Shown: positions 27,067-34,726 of the stretch, in pieces | How positions within the stretch are numbered: the stretch's first letter is position 1 | Layout of the letters: every line of letters begins with the position of its first letter | Assembly (NCBI GenBank): GCA_963706385.1 | Contig: OY970153.1 | Span: forward strand, 2,294,001 to 2,358,000 | Reading direction: 5' to 3' | Origin: Poindextera sp963706385 | Lineage (GTDB): Bacteria > Pseudomonadota > Alphaproteobacteria > Caulobacterales > Caulobacteraceae | Length of the DNA stretch: 64,000 bases | Notes under the pieces: generated by a model | Database searches by the model: none | What the model saw: only the letters and a program-made list of their open reading frames with translations | Told to the model about the DNA's origin: nothing | Position numbers and translations under genes: made by a program

Positions 27067-29487
27067 GCGACGAGACCCCCGAACGCGACCTGAACGGCGA
27101 CGACTACGGCGCCGACTTCATCAAGGTGCTCAAGGGCCTGGACGCGGTGCGCAAGCGCCCGGGCATGTATATCGGCGACACCGACGACGGCTCGGGCCTG
27201 CATCACATGGTCTATGAGGTGGTCGACAACGCCATCGACGAGGCTTTGGCTGGCTACGCCAGCCTGGTCCAGGTGATCCTCAACGCCGACGGCTCGGCGA
27301 CCGTCACCGACGACGGGCGCGGCGTGCCGACCGACATTCACGAGGGCGAGGGTGTCTCGGCGGCCGAAGTCATCATGACCCAGCTGCACGCCGGCGGGAA
27401 ATTCGATCAGAATGCCTACAAGGTCTCCGGCGGCCTGCACGGGGTGGGGGTGTCGGTGGTCAACGCACTGTCCGACTGGCTGAGGCTGAAAATCTACCGC
27501 GACGGCAAGGCGCACGAGATGACCTTCCGGCACGGCGATCCGGTCGATCCGCTGAAGGTGATCGGGGACGCGCCCAGGCGGGCGAACGGCGAGTTCCTGA
27601 CCGGCACCGAGGTCACCTTCCTGCCGTCGCTGGAGACCTTTTCGGCCATCGAGTTCGACCGCAAGACGCTGGAGCACCGGCTGCGCGAGCTGGCCTTCCT
27701 GAACTCGGGCGTCTCGATCGTGCTCAAGGATCTGCGCGGCGCCGAGCCGTTCGAGGAGATCCTGTCCTACGAGGGCGGGGTCGAGGCCTTCGTGCGTTAC
27801 CTGGACAAGGCCAAGACGCCGCTGATCCGCGATCCGATCGTGATCCGCGGCCAGCGCGACAAGGTCCATATCGACCTGTCGCTGTGGTGGAACGACGGCT
27901 ACCACGAGACCATGCTGTGCTTCACCAACAACATCCCCCAGCGGGACGGCGGCACCCACCTGTCGGCCTTCCGCGGCGGCCCTGACCCGGGTGATCACCG
28001 GCTATGCCGAGACCAGCGGCGCGGCCAAGCGCGAGAAGGTCTCGGTCTCCGGCGAGGACGCCCGCGAGGGGCTGACCTGCGTGCTGTCGGTCAAGGTGCC
28101 GGACCCCAAGTTTTCCTCCCAGACCAAGGACAAGCTGGTCTCATCCGAAGTCCGCCCGGCGGTCGAGGGCTTGGTCGGCGAAGGTATCGCCACCTGGTTC
28201 GAGGAGCATCCGACCGAGGCCAAGGCCATCGTGCAGAAGATCGCCGAGGCCGCCGCCGCCCGCGAGGCGGCGCGCAAGGCGCGCGAACTGACCCGGCGCA
28301 AGTCGGCGCTGGACATCACCTCCCTGCCCGGCAAGCTCGCTGATTGCCAGGAGCGCGATCCGGCCAAGTCGGAACTGTTCATCGTCGAGGGCGACAGCGC
28401 CGGCGGCTCGGCCAAACAGGCGCGAAATCGCGAAAACCAGGCCGTTCTGCCCCTGCGTGGCAAGATTCTCAACGTCGAGCGGGCCCGGTTCGACAAGATG
28501 TTGTCGTCGGACCAGATCGGCACCCTGATCACCGCCCTGGGCGCGGGAATCGGCCGCGACGACTTCGACATCGAGAAAATCCGCTACCACAAGATCGTGG
28601 TGATGACCGACGCCGACGTCGACGGCGCCCACATCCGCACGCTTTTGCTCACTTTCTTCTATCGCCAGATGCCGCAAGTGCTGGAGCGGGGTTATCTCTA
28701 TATCGCCCAGCCGCCGCTCTATAAGGCGTCCAAGGGCAAGTCCTCGCGCTACCTCAAGGACGACGGCGAGCTGGACGCTTTCCTGATCGACGAGGGCGTG
28801 GAGGCCGCGGTGCTGGAGCTGGCCTCTGGCGAGCAGCGCACCGGCGCGGACCTTCTGGCCCTGGTCCAGGCGGCCAAGACCGCGCGCGCCAACATCGAGC
28901 GGCTGGCTTCGCGGGCACCGGCCTTCGCCGTGGAGCAGGCGGCTTTGGCCGGCCTGTTCGGCGACGGCCGAGATCCGGTTCGCGCCGCCGCCCGGCTCGA
29001 CCTCTACGCCGAGGAAGGCGACGGACGCTGGGCCGGCGAGGCGGGACCTGACGGCGGTTACGTGTTCTCGCGCGTGCGCCGCGGCGTTTCCGAGCGGATC
29101 GTGCTGGACGAGGCGCTGCTGCATTCGGCCGACGCTCGGCGCTTGGCCGAGCGAGCCGGCGAGCTGGCGGCGGACTTCGCCGCCCCGGCGACCTACCGGC
29201 GCAAGGACCGCGCCGCCACGGTGCGCGGGCCGCTCGACCTGATGGCCGCGGTCATCGAGACCGGCCGGCGCGGGCTGTCGATCCAGCGCTACAAGGGGCT
29301 GGGCGAGATGAACCCCGACCAACTGTGGGAGACCACGCTCGACGCCGATGCCCGCACCCTGTTGCAAGTCAAGGTCAACCACGCCGACGACGCCGACGAC
29401 ATGTTCTCGCGGCTGATGGGCGATCTGGTCGAGCCGCGCCGCGAATTCATCCAGGACAACGCCCTGGACGCCGAGGTCGACGTCTAG
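27063..29487 (+). CDS. gyrB: DNA gyrase subunit B, with an apparent one-base frameshift
   Basis: ATPase subunit of DNA gyrase, essential for negative supercoiling. The frame from ATG 27063 encodes the GHKL ATPase domain (RPGMYIGD, EVVDNAIDEA, GGLHGVGVSVVNALS) up to DGGTHLSAFRG, then goes out of frame. The continuation ALTRVITGYAE, with TOPRIM (FIVEGDSAGGSAKQARNR, VMTDADVDGAHIRTLL) and the C-terminal GLGEMNPDQLWETT, is intact in the next frame to 29487. Deleting one G at about 27975-27976 restores a continuous 807-residue protein of normal GyrB length. Because the gene is essential, a sequencing or assembly error is likelier than a real lesion. Confidence 0.9.
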
Positions 29488-29506
29488 TCGGGCGGCTTCG
29501 GTCGCG

Positions 29507-29534
29507 TTGACACCCATCTCGCGCGGCTTAAAAG
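29507..29534 (+). promoter_or_regulatory. Candidate sdhCDAB promoter
   Basis: TTGACA at 29507-29512, a 16-base spacer and TAAAAG at 29529-29534 resemble a housekeeping promoter. It lies 33 bases before sdhC, directly after gyrB. Confidence 0.45.
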
Positions 29535-29567
29535 CGGCGCAAGGTCGTTGCAGGAGGAACATCGCCG

Positions 29568-29978
29568 ATGAGCGGGGCAAGGGCGAACGGGGCGGGCGAC
29601 AGACCGCTTTCCCCGCATCTTCAGGTCTGGCGCTGGCACGTCACCATGCTGGGCTCGATCCTGCACCGGGCAAGCGGCATGGCGCTCTATGCCGGCGCCC
29701 TGATCGCCGCGGGATGGGCCACGTCGCTGGCGTCAGGCCCACGCGCGTTCGACGCCTATCGCGGCCTCTTGGGCTCGCCGCTCGGCAAGCTGGTTCTGAT
29801 CGGCCTGACTTTTTCCGCCTTCTTTCACCTGGCCAACGGCGTGCGGCACCTGTTCTGGGACGGCGGAGTGGGCTTTTCTCCCCGTATCGCCAGCGCCAGC
29901 GCCGCCGGGGCCATCGCCTTCGGCGCCGCGGCCACCGCGGCGGTCTGGGCCGTCGCCCTGATGTCGGGAGCCGCTTGA
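29568..29978 (+). CDS. sdhC: Succinate dehydrogenase cytochrome b556 subunit
   Basis: Membrane anchor of complex II, 136 residues with three hydrophobic helices. Family signatures: RPLSPHLQVWRW, then SILHRASGMALYAG with the quinone-site Ser and Arg, and FFHLANGVRHLFWD containing the heme-ligand histidine. An AGGAGGAA Shine-Dalgarno precedes ATG 29568. First gene of sdhCDAB. Confidence 0.94.
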   Translation: MSGARANGAGDRPLSPHLQVWRWHVTMLGSILHRASGMALYAGALIAAGWATSLASGPRAFDAYRGLLGSPLGKLVLIGLTFSAFFHLANGVRHLFWDGGVGFSPRIASASAAGAIAFGAAATAAVWAVALMSGAA

Positions 29979-29980
29979 CC

Positions 29981-30373
29981 ATGGCCAGCTATCGAACCCC
30001 GCTCGGGCGGGTGCGCGGTCTGGGCGCCGCGAGGCACGGCGTCAGCCACTTCATCGCCCAAAGGGTCACCGGCGCGGCCCTGATCGTGTTGGTGCTCTGG
30101 GCCATCTCGGTGGCCCTGGGCCTGGCCCACGCGGATTTCGCCACCACCACCGCCTGGCTGCGTTCGCCGTGGAACGCGGCGCCGGCGGCGCTGCTGATCG
30201 GGGTGGCGTTCGCGCACATGAACCTCGGCATGCGCACGATCATCGAGGACTACATCCAGGACCCCGCCGGCAAGATCGCCCTTCTGCTGATCAACCTGTT
30301 CGTCTGCTGGGTCGGCGGCGCGATCGGGGTGTTTTCGATCCTGAAGGTCGCCTTCGGCGCCGGAGCCTACTGA
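29981..30373 (+). CDS. sdhD: Succinate dehydrogenase hydrophobic membrane anchor subunit
   Basis: Second membrane anchor of complex II, 130 residues and three hydrophobic helices. It starts at ATG 29981, two bases after the sdhC stop. HGVSHFIAQRVTGAAL opens helix 1 and HMNLGMRTIIEDYI carries the conserved heme/quinone-side histidine and the R-IIEDY motif of alphaproteobacterial SdhD. Confidence 0.93.
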   Translation: MASYRTPLGRVRGLGAARHGVSHFIAQRVTGAALIVLVLWAISVALGLAHADFATTTAWLRSPWNAAPAALLIGVAFAHMNLGMRTIIEDYIQDPAGKIALLLINLFVCWVGGAIGVFSILKVAFGAGAY

Positions 30374-30374
30374 C

Positions 30375-32162
30375 ATGGCCGCGTATGAGTTCATCGATCA
30401 CAGCTTCGACGTGGTGGTGGTCGGGGCCGGCGGCTCGGGCCTGCGCGCGGCGCTGGGCTGCGCTGAGGCGGGCTTGAAGACCGCCTGCGTGACCAAGGTG
30501 TTCCCGACAAGGTCGCATACCGTCGCCGCCCAGGGCGGCATCGCCGCCTCGTTGGGCAACATGAGCCCCGACGACTGGCGCTGGCACATGTACGACACCG
30601 TCAAGGGGTCCGACTGGCTGGGCGACCAGGACGCCATCGAATACCTGGTCCGCCACGCGCCCGCCGCGGTCTACGAACTGGAGCATTGGGGGGTGCCGTT
30701 CTCACGCACCGACGACGGGCGCATCTATCAACGCGCGTTCGGCGGCATGACCCGCAATTTCGGCGAGGCGCCGATCCAGCGCACCTGCGCGGCGGCCGAC
30801 CGCACCGGCCACGCCATGCTGCACACCATGTATGGCCAGAGCCTGTCGCACGACGTGGAGTTCTTCATCGAGTATTTCGCGCTCGACCTGATCATGGATG
30901 GGGAGACCTGCGTCGGCCTGACCGCCTGGAAGCTTGACGACGGGACCCTGCACCGGTTTCAGGCCCAGACGGTGATCCTGGCCACCGGCGGCTACGGCCG
31001 GATCTATTTCTCCTGCACCGGCGCCCACACCCAGACCGGCGACGGCAACGGCATGGTGCTGCGCGCCGGCCTGCCGCTGCAGGACATGGAGTTCGTCCAG
31101 TTCCACCCCACCGGCATCTATGGCGCCGGCTGCCTGATCACCGAGGGCGCGCGCGGCGAGGGTGGCTATCTGACCAATTCCGAGGGCGAGCGGTTCATGG
31201 AGCGCTATGCGCCCAGCGTGAAGGATCTGGCGCCCCGCGACATGGTCAGCCGGGCGATGACCGTGGAGATCCGCGAGGGCCGCGGCGTGGGCCCGAAGAA
31301 GGACCACATCTTCCTTCACCTCGATCACTTGAGCCCGGCGATGCTGCACGAGCGGCTGCCGGGCATTTCCGAGACCTCGAAGATCTTCGCCGGCGTCGAT
31401 GTGACCAAGGAGCCGATCCCGGTCCTGCCGACGGCCCACTACAACATGGGCGGCATCCAGACCAACTACCACGGCGAGGTGGTCACCAAGGTCGCCGGCG
31501 ATCCCGACCATGTGGTTCCGGGCCTGATGGCGGTGGGCGAGGCGGCCTGCGTGTCGGTGCACGGCTCCAACCGCCTGGGATCGAACAGCCTAGTCGACAT
31601 CGTCGTCTTCGGCCGCGCGGCCGGCCTGCGCTGCGCCGAAAAGCTCACGCCCGGCGCCCGCCAGCCGGAGCTCAAGCCGGTTCAGACCGACGCCTCGCTC
31701 GCCCGCTTCGACCGTCTCCGCAACGCCTCGGGCGGAACGCCCACGGCCGAACTTCGCCTGTCCATGCAGCGGGCCATGCAGGAGGATGTCGCCGTCTTCC
31801 GCGTCGCCGAGGCGCTCAAGAACGGCGTGGAACGGGTCGAGCAGGTCCGCCAGGGCATGGCCGACATCAAGACCAGCGACCGCGGCCTGGTCTGGAACAC
31901 CGATCTCGTCGAGTCGCTCGAACTCGACAACCTGCTCGCCCAGGCCATCGTCACCGCCAACGGCGCGCTCAACCGCACCGAAAGCCGAGGCGCCCACGCC
32001 CGCGAGGACTTCCCGAACCGCGACGACGCCAACTGGATGAAGCACACCCTGGCTTGGCTCGACATGGCCACCGGCAAGGTCTCGATCGACTACCGGCCGG
32101 TGCACACCGAGCCCATGAGCAAAGACATCGAATACATTGCGCCCAAGGCGCGGGTGTACTGA
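30375..32162 (+). CDS. sdhA: Succinate dehydrogenase flavoprotein subunit
   Basis: Catalytic subunit oxidising succinate to fumarate with covalent FAD. In 595 residues: the FAD-binding VVVGAGGSGLRAAL, the histidyl-flavin site RSHTVAAQGGIAASLGN, HPTGIYGAGCLITEGARGEGG with active-site residues, and HGSNRLGSNSLVDIVVFGRAA. Length and all motifs are normal. It begins one base after the sdhD stop. Confidence 0.98.
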   Translation: MAAYEFIDHSFDVVVVGAGGSGLRAALGCAEAGLKTACVTKVFPTRSHTVAAQGGIAASLGNMSPDDWRWHMYDTVKGSDWLGDQDAIEYLVRHAPAAVYELEHWGVPFSRTDDGRIYQRAFGGMTRNFGEAPIQRTCAAADRTGHAMLHTMYGQSLSHDVEFFIEYFALDLIMDGETCVGLTAWKLDDGTLHRFQAQTVILATGGYGRIYFSCTGAHTQTGDGNGMVLRAGLPLQDMEFVQFHPTGIYGAGCLITEGARGEGGYLTNSEGERFMERYAPSVKDLAPRDMVSRAMTVEIREGRGVGPKKDHIFLHLDHLSPAMLHERLPGISETSKIFAGVDVTKEPIPVLPTAHYNMGGIQTNYHGEVVTKVAGDPDHVVPGLMAVGEAACVSVHGSNRLGSNSLVDIVVFGRAAGLRCAEKLTPGARQPELKPVQTDASLARFDRLRNASGGTPTAELRLSMQRAMQEDVAVFRVAEALKNGVERVEQVRQGMADIKTSDRGLVWNTDLVESLELDNLLAQAIVTANGALNRTESRGAHAREDFPNRDDANWMKHTLAWLDMATGKVSIDYRPVHTEPMSKDIEYIAPKARVY

Positions 32163-32172
32163 GGCGCAGACG

Positions 32173-32955
32173 ATGGTTCAGCTGACGCTCCCAAAGAATT
32201 CCAAGGTCGGCAAGGGCAAGCATTGGCCCGCGCCGGCCGGGGCCAAGACGGTCAAGCGCTTCCGCATCTACCGCTACGATCCGGAGACCGGCGGCAATCC
32301 GCGCTGGGACACCTACGACGTCGCGGTCGACCAGTGCGGGCCGATGGTGCTGGACGCGCTGATCCACATCAAGAACACCATGGACACCACGTTGGCCTTC
32401 CGCCGCTCGTGCCGCGAGGGGGTCTGCGGATCGTGCGCGATGACCGTCGGCGGGCGCAATACGTTGGCCTGCACCCACGGCTGGGAAGAGGTTCCCGGCA
32501 AGGAAGTCCTGATCTCCCCGCTGCCGCACCAGCCAGTGGTCAAGGACCTGATCCCGGACCTGTCGATCTTCTACGCCCAGTACGCCTCGATCGAGCCGTG
32601 GCTGCACACCACCACGCCCGAGCCACAGAAGGAATGGGTCCAGAGCATCGAGGACCGCGGCAAGCTGGACGGCCTCTACGAGTGCATCCTCTGCGCCTGC
32701 TGTTCGACCTCCTGCCCGAGCTACTGGTGGAACGGCGAGCGCTACCTGGGACCGGCAGCCCTGCTGCAGGCCTACCGCTGGCTGATCGACAGCCGCGACG
32801 AGGCGGCGGGCGAGCGGCTGGATGGGCTGGAGGATCCGTTCAAGCTCTATCGCTGTCACACCATCATGAACTGCGTCCAGGTCTGCCCCAAGGGGCTGAA
32901 CCCGGCCAAGGCGATCGCCGAAATCAAGAAGATGATGGTCGAGCGGGTAATCTGA
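32173..32955 (+). CDS. sdhB: Succinate dehydrogenase iron-sulfur subunit
   Basis: Electron-transfer subunit of complex II, 260 residues. 2Fe-2S ligands lie in SCREGVCGSCAM with the following NTLAC, and the 4Fe-4S and 3Fe-4S ligands in ECILCACCSTSCPSYWW and CHTIMNCVQVCPKGLNP. ATG 32173 is ten bases after sdhA. Last gene of the operon, followed by a terminator-like hairpin at 32988. Confidence 0.98.
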   Translation: MVQLTLPKNSKVGKGKHWPAPAGAKTVKRFRIYRYDPETGGNPRWDTYDVAVDQCGPMVLDALIHIKNTMDTTLAFRRSCREGVCGSCAMTVGGRNTLACTHGWEEVPGKEVLISPLPHQPVVKDLIPDLSIFYAQYASIEPWLHTTTPEPQKEWVQSIEDRGKLDGLYECILCACCSTSCPSYWWNGERYLGPAALLQAYRWLIDSRDEAAGERLDGLEDPFKLYRCHTIMNCVQVCPKGLNPAKAIAEIKKMMVERVI

Positions 32956-32987
32956 CGCGGTGGCGGCCAAAAGGCGCTTGCCAGCAA

Positions 32988-33006
32988 GTGACGCCCCCGT
33001 CATTTT
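32988..33006 (+). terminator. Terminator-like hairpin, 19-bp repeat copy 1
   Basis: TGACG-CCCC-CGTCA forms a five-pair stem (extendable by a G-T and an A-T pair) followed by TTTT, 33 bases after sdhB. The identical 19-mer recurs at 40521-40539. Confidence 0.5.
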
Positions 33007-33014
33007 CAGGCGGC

Positions 33015-33121
33015 TAGAGCGGGATGCGGAAAAGTGGACACCGGTTTTCCGCATTGATCCCGCTCTAAGTCATTAGAATCAGTCACGTTCATGATTTTGG
33101 ATTGATTCAATCCAAAATCAT
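33015..33121. repeat. Composite intergenic palindromic element (two hairpins)
   Basis: Two adjacent inverted repeats fill the sdhB to reductase gap. The first has perfect 11-base arms (TAGAGCGGGAT at 33015-33025, complement at 33057-33067) with a nested GCGGAAAA/TTTTCCGC stem around AGTGGACACCGG. The second (33091-33121) has perfect 15-base arms around a single base. This architecture is that of the dispersed intergenic palindromes common in Rhizobiales and Caulobacterales genomes. Confidence 0.7.
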
Positions 33122-33147
33122 CGTGATCTAGGGGGAGGAGATCGGGC

Positions 33148-34380
33148 TTGAGCGATCCGCGGGCGCGGGTGGTGATCGTGGGCGCGGGCCATGCGGGCGG
33201 CACAGCCGCGGCGCTGCTGCGTCAGTATGGCTTCGAAGGCTCCATTGCTCTGCTGGGCGAGGAGCCGATCGCGCCCTATCAGCGTCCGCCGCTGTCCAAG
33301 GCTTGGCTGAAGGGCGAGGCCGACGCCGAGTCCCTGGCGCTGAAGCCCCAGAGCTTCTACCGCGAGCATGACATCGACTTGCGGATGGGCGCGCGCGTCG
33401 GCAAGATCGACCGCGCGGCCAAGACCGTGCGACTGACCAGCGGCGAGACGATAGGCTACGACATTCTGATCCTGGCCACCGGCGCGCGGGCGCGGCGGCT
33501 GATCCTGCCCGGCGCGGACCTCGCGGGTGTGCTCGAACTGCGCACCGCCGCCGACGCCGAGGCGCTGAAGATGGTGCTGGGCGCCGGCGGCAAGACCCTG
33601 GCGATCATCGGCGGCGGCTACGTCGGGCTCGAGGCGGCGGCGTCGGCCCGCGCCCTGGGCGCCGAGGCGGTGGTGATCGAGGTGATGCCCCGGGTGCTCG
33701 CCCGCGTCGCCTCCGAGCCGCTGTCGCGCTTCTTCCAGGATTATCACCGCGCCCGGGGCGTGAGGTTCGAGTTGGGCGTTGGAGTCGCCGGCTTCGAGGG
33801 GCGGGACGGCCATGTCACCGGCGTCAAGCTCGACGACGGACGACTGATCGCCTGCGACGCCGCCCTGGTGGGGGTCGGGGCGGTTCCCAACGAGGACCTG
33901 GCCAAGGACGCTGGCCTGACTTGCGCCAACGGGGTGGTGGTCGATCTGGAGGCGCGCACGTCCGATCCCGCGATCTTCGCCATCGGCGACGTCACCAACC
34001 GCCCGATGCCGCTCTATGACCGCACTCACCGGCTCGAGAGCGTGCCCAATGCGCTGGAACAGGCCAAGCAGGCCGCCTGCGCCATCGTCGGTCGCCCGGC
34101 GCCGACGGGCGAGACGCCCTGGTTCTGGTCCGACCAATACGACATCAAGCTGCAGATCGCCGGCGTGCCGTTCGACGCCGACGACATTCTGGTGCGCGGC
34201 GATCCGACCGCGGGCAAGTTCGCGGTGTTTCACCTGAAGGGCGACACCCTGCTGGCGGTGGAGGCGGTGAACGCCCCGCCGGAGTTCATGATGGGCAAGC
34301 AGTTGATCGCCCAGCGGCGCTCCGTCGCGCGAGAGAGGCTTGCGGACCCCCACGTTTCTATGAAAGAGGTCGCCGCCTAG
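33148..34380 (+). CDS. NAD(P)/FAD-dependent ferredoxin (rubredoxin-type) reductase
   Basis: Flavoprotein of 410 residues that passes electrons from NAD(P)H to a small iron-sulfur protein. N-terminal FAD motif VVIVGAGHAGGTAAALL, YQRPPLSKAWL (FAD-dependent ferredoxin-reductase signature), second dinucleotide fold LAIIGGGYVGLEAAASA and IFAIGDVTNRPM. The C-terminal region WFWSDQYDIKLQIAG is typical of ThcD/CamA-type reductases. The start is TTG 33148 after a strong GGGGGAGGAG. The ferredoxin gene follows after 16 bases and is its likely partner, probably feeding a cytochrome P450 or oxygenase encoded elsewhere. Confidence 0.92.
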   Translation: MSDPRARVVIVGAGHAGGTAAALLRQYGFEGSIALLGEEPIAPYQRPPLSKAWLKGEADAESLALKPQSFYREHDIDLRMGARVGKIDRAAKTVRLTSGETIGYDILILATGARARRLILPGADLAGVLELRTAADAEALKMVLGAGGKTLAIIGGGYVGLEAAASARALGAEAVVIEVMPRVLARVASEPLSRFFQDYHRARGVRFELGVGVAGFEGRDGHVTGVKLDDGRLIACDAALVGVGAVPNEDLAKDAGLTCANGVVVDLEARTSDPAIFAIGDVTNRPMPLYDRTHRLESVPNALEQAKQAACAIVGRPAPTGETPWFWSDQYDIKLQIAGVPFDADDILVRGDPTAGKFAVFHLKGDTLLAVEAVNAPPEFMMGKQLIAQRRSVARERLADPHVSMKEVAA

Positions 34381-34396
34381 GGAGAGGCGAGAGTTG

Positions 34397-34717
34397 ATGG
34401 CGAAAATCACCTACATCGAACACGACGGGACCGAGCATACGGTCGACGTGAAGCCGGGCCTGTCCGTCATGGAAGGCGCCGTGAAGAACAACATCCCGGG
34501 CATCGACGCGGACTGCGGCGGCGCCTGCGCCTGCGCGACCTGCCACGTCTATGTCGACGAGGCCTGGCGCGGCAAGACTGGCGCGCCCACGGCGATGGAG
34601 GAGTCGATGCTCGACTTCGCCGAAGCGGTCGAGCCGAACTCGCGGCTGTCCTGCCAGATCAAGGTCACCGACGAACTGGACGGCCTGGTCGTTCGGCTCC
34701 CGGAAAGCCAGCACTGA
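34397..34717 (+). CDS. 2Fe-2S ferredoxin (adrenodoxin/FdxB type)
   Basis: Small electron carrier of 106 residues. The cluster ligands form C-x5-C-x2-C in DADCGGACACATCHVYVDE, with the fourth cysteine in SRLSCQIKV, the vertebrate-type ferredoxin pattern found in P450 and Isc systems. ATG 34397 follows GGAGAGGCGAGAG. It lies in one unit with the upstream reductase; no isc genes are nearby, so a P450-type role is likelier. Confidence 0.93.
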   Translation: MAKITYIEHDGTEHTVDVKPGLSVMEGAVKNNIPGIDADCGGACACATCHVYVDEAWRGKTGAPTAMEESMLDFAEAVEPNSRLSCQIKVTDELDGLVVRLPESQH

Positions 34718-34726
34718 CCGGCTTTG

